In this document: positions 45,001-56,318 of the stretch, in pieces
Numbering within the stretch: position 1 is the first letter of the stretch
Layout of the letters: every line of letters starts with the position of its first letter
From: Darksidea phi
Taxonomy: Eukaryota > Ascomycota > Dothideomycetes > Pleosporales > Lentitheciaceae
Assembly: GCA_030770425.1 (NCBI GenBank)
Contig: JASJFT010000016.1
Location: 186,001 to 250,000 of the forward strand
Length of the DNA: 64,000 bases
Reading direction: 5' to 3'
Notes under the pieces: model-generated
Database searches by the model: none
Told to the model about the DNA's origin: nothing
Seen by the model: the letters and a program-made list of their open reading frames with translations, nothing else
Made by a program: the position numbers and the translations under genes

Positions 45001-46762
45001 GCGAGTCCCAAATCAACTCAACTACGGTGTTTTGTCGTGTGCGGAATGCCTCAATTGTCTCACCAAAACATTCAAAAATATCAAGGCTAACAGAACCAGA
45101 AGTCATGCCTAGAAACATCAGGATCAACTACGGGATGAGGTGGGATAAACCTTACCATTCGCGGTCTTGTAAAAGCGTATAGCCACGTCAACCACAAGAG
45201 ACAACAAATCCGTATATAGTAGACATAACTGCTCGCGAACCTCTGGGGTGGCTGCAAGTAGTTCGGAACGATGCAAGACCCCCGAGAACGAAAGCGCGAA
45301 TTTGTAGAAGACAGAAAACGCCTTGTCTAAAGCCGCAGAGTTTTCGTGACCGAGCTACTCGAAATCAGTAGACGCAAAAGATCAGGGAAGGAGGTAACAT
45401 ACCCCGAGGAGGAGCTGCGCATGGCCATACCCAATCGCAGCAGCAGCATTGCTATCCAGAGCAAATGCCTGGATAGCCTGATCAAACTTGTGCAATTGCT
45501 CTGCGAAGTACAGCGCTCGGATGAGCACCTTATCCCACCGGCTTCCTTTGTGTGGGAGCGAAGTCAATCTCTCCGCGCGAATCCATTCTAGGAAACTGAC
45601 GTACGACACATCCGAAACGTCCCGGTAGACGCCAGCGCCCAACTCGGCCATGCTTCTCTTCCGAAGAGATAAGGCCGATTCTTGGACAAAGCCGATCTTG
45701 TAACCGGCGCCTCCACTAGGGCGCTTGTTGAACGACTTGATTCCACTGAAGTTGCCGCTCGTGGGACGGGACGACGTGAATGACGGAAGGCGGCCTTTTG
45801 TCTGGAATGCGCTAATAGGCGATCGAGGAGGACTGAAGACTCCGTGTGCCCCGCTCAAGCCACCATAGCCGCCGTTGGAAGGGAACCTGGGCGACATCAT
45901 GGTGGGCGACTGGACTGATCTGATGTGGTTGCGAGTAGGATATGCGGAAATATCGGGAGTTAAGAAATTATTAGGTGTAGGAGAGGCAGGCGCGATGAGC
46001 TTGTAAGGGCCTTCGAATGGATCTTTCGCACTGGATTTTGGACTGCTTTGTCCAGCAAATTCAGGTTGTAGTTGGGTGCTTCGCGCTTTTGACGTGTGAA
46101 GAGAGGGTGGTATTGGCGGATAATCGTTGGCTAGGGAAGCTGAAGCGGTGCTAGAACTGGTTCGACGAGAAATGGAGAGGATGGTCCTGCCTAATGAAAG
46201 GCTTCTGGACTTCGATGGTGAGGGTCTGGACGGTGTGGGTGTTGAGCTCAATTCAGATATTGGGTTGGCTTTGGGATTGGGAGCTGAGGGTGCTGATGGT
46301 GTTCCCTCCCGAGGTAGAGAAGTAGAAATCAAGCTCTGCTCACTTCGGGATGCCGGTTTTGTGGGTGAGGAGTCCGCTATGGAATTCGATGAAGGGCGAC
46401 TGGTCTGGTCGTCGGTATCGATCGTTTCCTGAGACTTTTTACTCCTGTATTTTTCTGTTGGAATGGTAAGCTTGAGCACCAGGAGTGAGTTCGGAGGGTA
46501 GACACACTGAGATATCTGAGTCCCAGCATATGGAGTGTCTGATAAAATACAAGCTACTTGAGCTGCGACGTCATCTCTTAAACCATCGGTTCAATTTAAG
46601 GGGTGGGATCAGTTGAGGAGTTGCCAAAAAGCGAAAGGTGGGGCGCCTATCTATTAGAGTATCGATTATCAGCCTCGTTTTCAGCTCACAAATGCTCCTA
46701 CCGTCCAAGCACATCGTCAATTGGTAGATGCATGGGCTATTCAGCTGAACTGGGACTGACAT
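39088..46762 (-). CDS. Large NACHT/STAND (NLR-like) ATPase with TPR-like C-terminal region
   Basis: Seven exons: 46762-46702, 46574-45403, 45354-45156, 45108-44968, 44920-42390, 42263-40041 and 39984-39088. All ends are GT-AG, phases match, and the sum is 2,407 codons plus stop. The N-terminus (MSVPVQLNSPCIY...) is short and structured, followed by a Ser/Pro-rich disordered stretch (60-330) and an all-helical segment (about 340-525, LIRALYFAEQLHKFDQAIQAF). The NACHT-type P-loop domain starts at about 560: Walker A GQPGAGKTT (about 583-591), Walker B LIIVVDGLDE (about 688-698). From about 1000 on, helical pairs resemble tetratricopeptide repeats with the spacing A..Y....(AIKLCEDIAYNMR, YEEASKS, FEEAYDIA). 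The tail carries Asn/Gly repeats. STAND proteins switch between closed and oligomeric states on ligand sensing; fungal ones include incompatibility receptors. The start is the least certain part: exon 1 is short and an upstream exon is possible. Confidence 0.82.
39115..39225. repeat. Degenerate 21-bp repeats in the NACHT-protein tail
   Basis: About five diverged copies of a 21-bp unit (for example ttgctcagcccattcgcccca) just before the stop codon. On the minus strand they encode NGANGLS, NGANGLI, GSNGLAN and similar, giving an Asn/Gly-rich end to the protein. Confidence 0.75.
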
Positions 46763-49563
46763 TTCTGCGGAGCAATGGCGAGCTTGAGATGAAGATCGAC
46801 AATGCAGGATGGTTGAGCATTATGCACGAAGACCAAGCATACAGCTTGCTTTTTGACATCACTCGGGGCCTTTTGGGAGGAGCGGTTGCTTGCCACGCAG
46901 ACAGGCCCACCTGGACTCCAGGCAAGGTTTCCAAAAAGAGTAAAGGGGAGCTGCAGGAGCTCCACAACTACGGAGTGGCGGACTGGTGGAGCTGATGAAG
47001 CCATGAGCGGGGTAGCTTGCAGATTAGTGTTCGCTGTGATTCCTAAACCGTCGTTGTTCCGGGTCAAGCTCGAAACAGCTTTCATCATATCCGAGGGCGT
47101 GGACGAGGCGCCTGTAGCTGCTAGACTCGCCTAAACCGCGCAATTCGAGCGACAACCCACGAATTGAGTCGCCTTCTGCGAGATGCCCAGGAATGAATCC
47201 CCTCAGTCAGAGCTTATGACGAACAGTGAGCCACCTGGTTGCAGCAAAGCTGCCCCAAGAGGGTATGGTGGGAAGCCGGGTTTACGTAGCCGCCGAGCCG
47301 TACGTCTACAGTGTCTCGTAGTCGCCGACCAGATCCATAGCAGGGATAGCGCTCATGCGAGAGGCTAAAGCGGCGCAAAGGTGAATGTGATGGATGGATG
47401 AAGCATGCCTCGGAGTGTCGGGATCTGGTCCCGCGCACCATCCCGCCCGACGATCATTCTTAGCTGTCCGCTTCCAGATCTAAGTCATCTGTCATGGGGG
47501 ACGTGCTAAGGGTGAGGGCGATGCCTAGCTTACTGCTTCAGACTGCCAGATATTCTCTCCTCCTGTTGCAACATGAGGTCACCATCGCGGTGGAGACTTG
47601 TTTTTCAGAGTTGGACTCATAACTGATGGAGATTGCCATGCGCGTTCGCCAACATTATACGGATTAGGCGAAGGCTGAACGCTAAGGTGTTGTTCGGGTC
47701 CTTTTTTGGATATATGGTTGGAGCTAGAGAGAGCATCAGCTACCTTCTGCTGCAAGTACAAAGTGGTGCTGTTAATTCGCGCACCGCCTGCAGGCCGGCA
47801 ACCGTCTAGCATGTTCTTTGTGCAGCTTTGGGGTGTTGATCAATGGCGTATTGCATGAGTAGGCACAGCGAAGGGCTCTGGATCATCTCATTGGCCGGAA
47901 TCTTTGTCCTGTGGAGATCCTTGATCATCGACGGTCGTGGAATGCGGCTTGCAATCCTCTGTCGCCCAATACGGTCGTCCGTGGCCCATGAGGTGCAGGA
48001 GATATGGCGAATGCGCATGCAGCCACCAGCCACCGGAATCGTGCAGAGGCGACGTCTGATTGGGCCCACTCTCCCGGAGATATCGATGAGACGTTTGAAT
48101 CGACCACAAAACCTGGTGCTCTTGCTTGTGAAGCTGTCCGAATCGCCTCAAGCTGTCAAATCACCGCTTGCGACTCGGGCCATGCTGCACGCTGCAGTAG
48201 CTTGGAATCACTTAATCGCGGTGCGGGCGGTGGAGTCGCGTACGCACCGCGACCGAGCTGGCTATCCCTAGCGAACCCTGCCGCCCATCAACGATGCTGA
48301 AGAGCGATCGGCGTCTGGGCCGTATACGAGGCGGGAGCATCCTTCTTCCGTCCGCCAATTCACTCGGCAACATCCAGGCGCCTCCCCGTACCACCAACAC
48401 ACCGAGCCCGAATGGGCACTCGACGGAACCCGGGTAAAATGAGGAAAGCTCGTCGCCGCCGAATGAGTGCTAGCTGATCGAGTCCTCGTGGTGCTGGTGT
48501 CAATCTCCGACTGCTGGCTAAGCCTTTGGCAATTCTTCCCATCGTCTATTCGGGCAGGATGTGTTTCTCTAGACATTAGTCGAGGTGGGGCTAGCTGAGC
48601 TGTCCCCTCCAAACAGGCATGGGTCAGCGCCACCGGGCATAGCTTCAGCTACGAGGTGTCTGCGCCATCCAACGGAACCTCCGAATTCGCCAGCTGTGCT
48701 AACACACTTATAGACATCGTTGGTGGGCCCGCCGTATTTTTCGCGCCAATAGAGTTGCCTTTCCGACAACCTCTGGGCTTGGGCGATCGATGTACATGTC
48801 GATTGAACACCATCTTCCCCTGCACTGGGGGAGGCTTTGCGACGCACGGACGCTGAACACCTCTTCCCTTGCCCGTTCTGGTGCACGATGGTCCTGAGCC
48901 GTGACGCAGCAGACCCCCACCGACGTCCTAAGTAGGCGGAACATCAAATATCGCATGTGCCCTTGGCAACACACTGCAGAACCTCACATGCCTGCAATAT
49001 CTTGATGCATGGCCCTTCAGCTCTCTCATGCTCTTGGCATTAGCGATCCACTGCAACCACCAGATCAGTCTGCACTGCAACCAGCAGATCTCGCTACACC
49101 CCAACCCACCCAACTAGTCGCCAATGCATCTGCAAGCATCCGTGATACAGGATTGGTCTGAGACGTGCTAGAAACGGACCATGTGGGCCTCACTCATTCG
49201 TATGGCTTCGAGGTCGCCGTCTGCGTAATCTAAACTTTCATTGCACGCCAATTTGTCGTCTCCGCATTGAGCGCCCGTTCTTGGGTAGAGGGAGCTGGTC
49301 TCGACCCAAGCCCCTGATTTAGTAATATTGCAACGCTCATTCGGCATAAGCGACTCTAGGTGAGAACGCGGCTACCAACGAGTATCCGCCTCTCGAGACC
49401 ACGCACGCCGCACGCCGGGCTCGATGAACAGCTCCGATGCGTGCGTTGTCGACCTCTCCATCTTGGCTATCTGCAGTAGATATATCTCTCTCCACCCCCG
49501 ATATCAAGGGACGCCAAAAAAATCTCCTTTCCACCTCTTCCTTCGTCCTGTCTTGCTGCAGCT
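46763..49563. other. 2.8-kb intergenic region upstream of the NACHT and coiled-coil genes
   Basis: Lies between two divergent genes, so it holds both promoters. A 115-codon minus-strand frame with a genuine ATG (47088-46741, MMKAVSSLTRNND...) overlaps the NACHT start in another frame. It could be an upstream ORF in the leader or chance. Frames at 47806-48980 overlap on both strands and have no domain character. No RNA gene or transposon was recognised. Confidence 0.4.
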
Positions 49564-51537
49564 ATGGCTTCTACTATTGACATCCCACCCACGGTGCCTG
49601 AGGTCACACCTGAGCAGCTGAAGATCATGAAAATCAAGCACAGTGCCGGTGTCTTTGAGCCAGGCTTTCGCTCTGAGCCAACTTCGCCCATTCAAGAGTA
49701 TCGATCACTCGACCACTCAGCTCATGCGAACGGCCATTCGCATGGACTGAGCTCATCATCATCGCTTGTGCGTCGACATAGCAGTCGCCATGCCAGTTCT
49801 GGATCGCGCCGGGCAAGTTCATTCGTTCACTCTCATCGCAGCCAGATGTCTATGGAGCTGTCCTCAAAGGCCGACTCCAAATTCTTTGCTCTGATGAACC
49901 TGATGTCCACCGCGTCTCGAGAAGCCGCCTCGTTGAAGGAGACCTGGTCTCTCATCGTCTCTGAGCGCGAGAGTCTTGCTCGCGAGAACCAGGAGTTGCT
50001 CGGAAGGGTCGAAGAGGTTACTGAGATTATCGAACGCAAGGAGAAGGAGCACCATCACCACAGCAATGAATTGGTGGAAAGGAAAAGGCAGATGGAAAAG
50101 TTACTTCTCGAGCTCTCCTCGGCCCTCACCGAAGTCACCAACCAGAAGAAAAAGGTCGCCGATCGAGATCTTGAACTGGACCGCATTCGCACCGAGCTCC
50201 ACGAACTCCGCGACACCCACACCCGCAAGTACGGTGATTTCGACAAGACAAAGTCTGAGCTTGAGGCAACTATCATCAAGCTTAGGGCCGCCGAGGACGA
50301 TCGCGATCATGCCAGACAAGACTCGCAGAAACACCATGCTGAGCTCAGGGCTCTTTTGCGCGAGCACACCGATCTAAAAGGGAAGTACTCAGAGTCATCC
50401 ACCAAACTCGAGTCCTCCCGGAAGGAAGTTCTGTCTCTTAGTGACCGCATCAAGATCTGGGAACTGGAACGAGATGAGCAACTCCACGAGAAAGATCGGC
50501 TCCAGGAGGAGGTCAAGAGAGCCAAGCTTAGGGGAGATGAGGCATATCGAGAGCTCACTGAGCTCACTGACAAGCACGAGCGCGCCACCCGCGAGCACAC
50601 AAAGCTAAAGGAATTTGTACGCGCCCTTGAGTCCGAGCGCGACGACTATGTTTTACAAATCGGGAACCTTCGTCGCGAAGTCAAGACCAAGTCGGCTGAT
50701 CTCGAAGAGGCCGATGCGCGCGCTAGTGAGGTCACACTCAAATATGAGCATATCAAGAGGGAGGTTGTATCCGTGAAGGAAAAGCTAAGGGATGTGGAGT
50801 TGGAGAGAACAGAACTCCGTGAAAGCGTCGACAGGTCCCTCGAGGATCATCGGCTCCTCGTCATTGAGCGTGACCAGTTCAAAGAAGATCTCGAGGATGA
50901 GCGTCGCAAGGTTGCAGACTCCCATCGCCAGATTACAGTCCTCCAGGAGTCTCTGCGTCGTGCCGAGCTGACTATCACCGAGGTCCGGTCTGAGGTGCAT
51001 TCCTTGACCGAACGCAACAAGGTCTTGATCCGGGAAGGAGAAGACGGTCGAAATAAGCATAGCCAAATCTCCAACGAGCTTTCAAATCTCAGAGCGCAGC
51101 TTGCCCAAGCCCAGATCGAGATCCGCACCCTCTCCGAGGGTCGCGACCACGCCTACCGCGAGCTGAACGACTGGAAGCACAAGTACGAGGAGATGACCGA
51201 AACAGTCACCGAGTTCCGAGATGACAGCGGAGAGCTGGAGTTTGAGATTGAGAGCTTGCGCACACTACTGCGCGACGCCCGCGAGCAGAAGGAGCGTGCG
51301 ATTGCTGCTCGACATGCTGCTGACCGCGAGAGGGACGAGTACGTTGCCAAGTATGAAGAGAAGTGCCGCGAGATGGAGCGCTACGAGGAGAGCACGTCGA
51401 GTCATTATCATGGGTACAGCAGGGGTGGAGGTGGCAGCAAGACGTCGCTCGTTCGTACCGTCTCGAGCGGCACCACGGTCCGTAATGGAGGCGGTGAGAG
51501 CTCAGGCGAGGGAGCTGGCATGTTCAATTCCCACTGA
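49564..51537 (+). CDS. Long coiled-coil protein
   Basis: Single exon, 657 residues from ATG 49564 (MASTIDIPPTVPEV). Residues 1-105 are low-complexity with His/Ser-rich parts and a basic Ser/Arg/His patch (RRHSSRHASSGSRRASS). Residues about 105-605 are an almost unbroken heptad pattern of charged residues and leucines (for example LEHIKREVVSVKEKL-type segments and LSDRIKIWELERDEQL), predicting a rod of roughly 70 nm. The C-terminus is Gly/Ser-rich (SRGGGGSKTSL). No motor, kinase or membrane domain is present. The family is not recognised: similar hits are usually named myosin-tail-like or reticulocyte-binding-like only because of the coiled coil. A structural or tethering role in the cytoskeleton or at septa is possible. 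The frame is clearly coding because the heptad pattern is uninterrupted. Confidence 0.88.
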   Translation: MASTIDIPPTVPEVTPEQLKIMKIKHSAGVFEPGFRSEPTSPIQEYRSLDHSAHANGHSHGLSSSSSLVRRHSSRHASSGSRRASSFVHSHRSQMSMELSSKADSKFFALMNLMSTASREAASLKETWSLIVSERESLARENQELLGRVEEVTEIIERKEKEHHHHSNELVERKRQMEKLLLELSSALTEVTNQKKKVADRDLELDRIRTELHELRDTHTRKYGDFDKTKSELEATIIKLRAAEDDRDHARQDSQKHHAELRALLREHTDLKGKYSESSTKLESSRKEVLSLSDRIKIWELERDEQLHEKDRLQEEVKRAKLRGDEAYRELTELTDKHERATREHTKLKEFVRALESERDDYVLQIGNLRREVKTKSADLEEADARASEVTLKYEHIKREVVSVKEKLRDVELERTELRESVDRSLEDHRLLVIERDQFKEDLEDERRKVADSHRQITVLQESLRRAELTITEVRSEVHSLTERNKVLIREGEDGRNKHSQISNELSNLRAQLAQAQIEIRTLSEGRDHAYRELNDWKHKYEEMTETVTEFRDDSGELEFEIESLRTLLRDAREQKERAIAARHAADRERDEYVAKYEEKCREMERYEESTSSHYHGYSRGGGGSKTSLVRTVSSGTTVRNGGGESSGEGAGMFNSH

Positions 51538-52633
51538 TGTTGACGCGATTGAGCGCGCACGTTGCGCATATTATTCAAGACTCTCCGGTTACTAAAGCTT
51601 GCTCGCTATAAATTGTCACGGCTTAGCCTTTACGGCTTACCTCTCTCGTTCCCTTTCCTATCGCTCCACTCTCTCCCCATAATACAAATAATTTAGCCCA
51701 TCAATTAATTTCTTCTCCTCCAAGTTCTTCACATGCGTAGATATGTCCTTGTCCCAATGCTCTTGTACGGACGTGTTGATACTCCATCATCACCTTGACG
51801 ACTTTGATGTAAAGCGACTACACATGGTGAGTCCTGGTCCAGATGTATTCAAAATCGAGTCACCGAGCGAAAGCGAGAAGAAAGAGACCGAACATTACGT
51901 CGCAGTCGAGGGCTGGACCCGATGAGTGGAAGCTAGCTAGTCGCCACTAGCTCTATGCATATCAGGCGCGACATAGAGGCCGGCCGACGACATGTTAGAC
52001 TCAGGGAGAATGGTTAGCAGATCTAGCGCCCGAAAGTAGTCAACACCAGCCGTTTGTCTTCAGCCAATGGGGTAGGAGGCGGGAGGCGTGAGGCGGACAG
52101 CAGACTGTCGAATCAGAGTTGAATACCTCCGTAGGCGGGTTCGCAAATGACGTAGGCATGCCGCATTAGCGCAGCAGAGCGAACGATCCACACTTAGTAT
52201 CCCGCTTTTGGAGGATAATCGCTGGGAGCGGATTGAAAGTACTGGGTGCATAGGGCTGGATTGGTGAGGATTGGTGGGGTTAGATGGGTGCGGGCGTTGC
52301 TATCAGGCCGTGTGCAAATTGCCGTCGTTGTAACAGTGAGTATAATGTGAATGCGGGATCAAGTTGGAGACCGATGCTTTTGTAATACTGGGTTTGCAAA
52401 ACAGGTGACCAACTGCGTGCACCAGCTTTTGAGAGGTCCCTTATGATCGGTCGAGAACATAGATGCACACTCATCGGAGTAGTCTTCATGAAACCTTAAC
52501 ATTCCTCGAAGGCGAAAACTTAATTTGTTAGGTCGAATCGATTCCGTATATAGTTACATGCTGGTAGGTTTCTCAGACTAATCTTTCGGCCCGTCTCTCA
52601 GCAAGCGGGGTGCCAGGTATCAAGCCGCAATCA
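51538..52633. other. 3' flanks between convergent coiled-coil and ALKBH1-like genes
   Basis: About 1.1 kb between convergent stops. It begins with a pyrimidine-rich stretch (51630-51720). Only short frames are present and none looks coding. Confidence 0.4.
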
Positions 52634-53789
52634 CTAATCCCAGACTTGACGGCAACTGACGTTGATACGTTTCGTACCCATGTACCCTTTCCACTTCTTG
52701 TAGGCCCTCGCCTCCGCCGGTGTTGCACCTGGTGTGCCTACAGGCCAGTCGGATAGATGCGGCGGGCAAGTACTCGGGATCGTTCTCGCCATCGCGTGCC
52801 ATGCCCAACGCGCGTTTCCTTCGAGGTGCACACAGTCTCCACTGCGAACTCTGATAGCCACGGTCCTTGGAGCGTTCTCGCCTTCGCCATTGTCTTCTCC
52901 AACGGCCATTATGAAGATGCCGTCGCAACCCACGCTGAAACTAGCAAGTGCACGTTGACATTGCTCGCTGACATCACGATGGACGGGCATAAAGTCCTTT
53001 GCGCCGTACATCAGCACTACTCCGGACTCGGGCCGAATATGCGGAAAGAGGCCCATGACGAGCTTCCTGAGGTCTTCTGGGAACGGAGTGGCGTGTTTTG
53101 CATAGCTTCGAGTAGGCCAGTCATATTGCTCGCCGAGTGTGAGCCAGCGCAGTTTCGTATAAAGAAACTGCTCGTTGTTCAACGGTTTATGCTCTTTTGA
53201 TGCCTTCGGTATCAGCACATCCTCAGCAGCTGCACGGTCACGCATGAAGAAGGAGGAGTTGAAACGCTGCAGATCCGGCGTAGGCTGTGGTGGATAAGAT
53301 ATGTCGTATTCAGTTTGGAGGTTGATCTTATGCTGTGGGTTTGCCAGATCTCGATGCATAAGACATGAAGTAAATAAAACCTGAGTCTCTGGAGGCAGAA
53401 GTCCAGGTATGACTTGCAAGCCAGGGAAGTCTCGGTGCTCAAAGTACGGCACATCCCGAGGTGGAATCTGAAGCGGCCGTCCTCCTGCATAGGCTTCACA
53501 TGCGGCTTGGATCCGGGATGCCGACATTACACCGGCCGGCATCCATGTCTGCTTTTGTTGATCGGTGAAGTTTTCCCAGTTGTTGAGGTCCACGATGTTG
53601 GGATCCTTCTCCAAGTCGGCTTTTCTCATACTCTGGTACCTCCAGTGCTCCTTTTGAATGAATGTGGGTGGCGTGGCGTGCGTATCATGGTGCACAGATC
53701 CTCGTTTCTGGACAGTCCATTAATACGACTCGCTCAGGTGAGAGGGGTGACGTACGAACTTCTGTAACAGCCACTGTGGAGAGATCCAT
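52634..53789 (-). CDS. AlkB-family Fe(II)/2-oxoglutarate dioxygenase (ALKBH1-like)
   Basis: Two exons, 53789-53760 and 53707-52634, giving 367 residues; the first exon codes for only ten residues (MDLSTVAVTE). The intron can be drawn as 53708-53759 (GTTCGT...CCAG) or 53701-53755 (GTACGT...CGAG). Both keep the frame and differ by only a few residues, and I prefer the first for its CAG acceptor. Iron ligands are His253 and Asp255 (MPVHRDVSEQ) and His314 (WAWHAMARTIPSTCP). The 2-oxoglutarate arginine is in KRINVSCRQVW. KLRWLTLGEQYDWPTRSY and PESGVVLMYGAKDFMPVHRD match ALKBH1. The family removes methyl groups from nucleic acids; ALKBH1 members act on tRNA and possibly DNA, and the fungal substrate is not settled. 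Identification of the fold is firm. Confidence 0.9.
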
Positions 53790-54410
53790 AGTAGTTGGTG
53801 TTGCTAAAAGCTTTGGGGGAAAGTGCGTAGCGGAAGGAGCTTGTATCCCCCGTAGGCGTCTCACTACGCAGCCATGCAGTCGACGGGCAAGTAACATCAA
53901 CCGTACGTGATGCTCATCAAAGTGATGGTTAAGGTGTAGCGTGCGTGTAGGAGTGGTAGTAGTAAAGCAGTCTTCGGAAAAGAAAAGTTTCTGGCTTCCA
54001 TGTGGCCCGTGCACCAGTCGGCTGCACCTTCCCAGTATTATCTCGTCTTCTGTAGATGGCTATTTCCATGTGCAGCCACGACTTCCCGCCACATTCGCGA
54101 TTGCAAAAGACATCTCGAAGGCAAATTCACACAGCTACTCTACTACCATATCACATCACCAGATTCATTCAAAATCGCTCTCCAGCTAGTGAAGAAAACC
54201 AGCGAATGAGAACGTGAAGTCTGTGACGCGACATCTTCCAAGCACACTCAAAAGCCTCGTAACAATTGCAGGCATTGACTCGGCTCTTCAAATAGGAAGT
54301 ATGGTGACTTGCCAGTTATATTCACCATATTCTACGTATATCAACTATAACATGGTTTTCAACTACCTCATTTGGACGACTCTGCACTCAAATACCGCTT
54401 CGCAAGCACA
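53790..54410. promoter_or_regulatory. Divergent promoter region of the ALKBH1-like and small hypothetical genes
   Basis: 620 bp between divergent start codons, so it should contain both promoters. It is of average composition; a frame before ATG 54411 is closed by a TAA, which supports that start. No specific site claimed. Confidence 0.4.
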
Positions 54411-54930
54411 ATGGCCGAAGCACTGCATGCATATCTCGAAGAACGGCTCCGAATCACACTGACGGGCTCAATATCCGGCCAACAAATGGACAACTTTATC
54501 CGTATGTACACACCAACAACCCTTTCACCCCCGCCCATCGCTAACCCACACTTCAGCAAGCCTCACCCATCTCTTCAAAATCGTCCGGCCTACAGCAACG
54601 CCAAATGACATCTTCATCGCCGTTAGCGAGCCCTCCGTATGCAATGCCCAATACTGCTGCTGCAAAGCTTCAGATTGCAGGCTGGATAGATACAAAATCA
54701 CCATCTTCATCAGTCGTCGAGAGCAAGGGAGACTGGTTACGAAGCCGTGGCTGAGAGCACACAGTACAGAGGGATTCGAGGACGCTGTGGCGAGTTTGAT
54801 GGAACAGGCGGATGAGTTGGTTTCGAAGGCTGAGAAGGGAAGCTTGAGCCAAACGAACTTAGTGCGTGATTCGGATACATGTTCCGTGGAAGTGCTGGTG
54901 ATGGATGCGAACGAATCTCCGGTGGCCTAG
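54411..54930 (+). CDS. Small hypothetical protein with clustered cysteines
   Basis: Two exons, 54411-54501 and 54557-54930, joined over a 55-bp intron (GTATGT...CTTCAG) that restores frame (MDNFI|PSLTHLFKIVRP); 154 residues. The start MAEALHAYLEERLRITLTG is the first ATG after an in-frame stop. The centre contains the cysteine cluster CNAQYCCCKASDC, followed by RYKITIFISRREQG and an amphipathic helix (FEDAVASLMEQADELVSKAEK). No signal peptide or membrane segment is present, so the cysteines are likelier to bind metal than to form disulfides. The second exon is 124 codons with strongly protein-like composition. I do not recognise the family and suggest no function. Confidence 0.65.
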
Positions 54931-56318
54931 CTGCTGTTTGTGCATCACATCCTCCTTGATGCATCTTGAGATAGATTTACCGCCTCTTCTTATCACGTGC
55001 TTCGTCAATCACGCCCTTCGCAGCACAAATATAAATCTCTACTTCCTCCAAGCTGATCCGGAAGGAACTCATTGCACCGACTAAAAGAACAGAGAAAAGC
55101 CCCAAATGTGCTCAGATACGAATTACCGAACGGCTTATACGAATGTTTGCGAAAAGTTGAGGAAGAGATCGGCGAGGGATAAAAGAAGGCAGTGGATAAG
55201 TTGGGCAACACGAATACGGATTGCGCGCAAGCGCCTTTCGATTTTTCGACGGCATATGGTGGTAGCTTTTCGGGCTATCTCCTTCTCCTCGTCAAGTATT
55301 CATATTACTTAAGCAATCAATATACCTATCATCCTATTAATTACATTCATATCCATATGTGCCTCGACCTTCTCTTGAATAATTCTGCACAGTCCTAAAT
55401 TTATCTGCACAGGTTGCATACTAGATCACAAATGCGTCCTAGACAAGATGCTCCCGTACAGTTAAGGGCAAGAGGGGTGGTGGAAAGGGCCGGTCCCTGA
55501 CGACCGCATAACCCAACGACAGGTGTCTACTACTCCCATACGAGTGAGCATGACTGGCTTGAGCGAACTGTGAAGATATAGCCTCGGTATAATAGTGTTG
55601 AGAGAAGCAGGTATTGTGAGAGTAGAGTGTCTACTGCGCATCGTGGCGACGACAGAGGAATGACTTATCCGGCCGTATTTTTCTAAAGTCTACTCTAGGC
55701 TTATGCGACCAGCAATGAGTTGTGAGACAATGTACTTATCTTTGAGAAGGGTTCGGATGGTGAACTTGCACGATTGTTCGGACCGGCAAGCTCGGACTAA
55801 TCCGTACGGAGATAATCTGCGCGTCACGCGGCATCGCACAGAAATTGGGATTGCGTAGGACACTGAGCTAATAGAAAGTAGTATATGCGTAGGCCTTATT
55901 TATGAGATTGTCGCCAGCTCATCCTAAGCATTCTATAGTGGTGTCAGAATTGCCGATTCGTTATTGCGAAGTCGTAAAAGTGGAGGGTAGAAGGAGGGTA
56001 AAAGGACTTTGGAGGCCAATATGCCGAGACAAAGTGTGCATGTGGGCAACCAGAGGTCAGCGTGAGCGAAGCGTAGTTGCACCGAGTTTTGGATACGACG
56101 CTGTTCGTTGTTTTGAAGTTTGTGAACGGTGTAGTAAGCTCGGCGGAGTGCGATTTAGCGCCTTCCCCGCATGTCCAAAAACTGATGTGGAGCTAGCTCG
56201 CGATGTACACGTGCGGGGCAAGCGTCAAATGTAGCCGTGGGTTCCATCCCATTTGTAACGTCTTTCGTATGACAGCTTTCTCTTTCTCAATTCCGTCATT
56301 GAATCCTTAGTCGTGGTC
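54931..56318. other. Upstream region of the alcR-like gene
   Basis: About 1.4 kb, including the 3' flank of the small hypothetical gene and the promoter of the alcR-like gene. No gene seen. Near the start codon two AlcR-type half-sites occur in inverted orientation, CCGCA at 56167-56171 and TGCGG at 56212-56216. AlcR of Aspergillus binds WGCGG cores, so self-regulation is possible, but five-base sites are expected by chance. Confidence 0.4.

Noticed and set aside
46479..46574. Start of the NACHT protein at a GTG at 46479
   Set aside because: No ATG is present there, and the frame continues upstream through a protein-like segment (DDVAAQVACILSDTPYAG) to an acceptor that joins the ATG exon at 46762 in phase.
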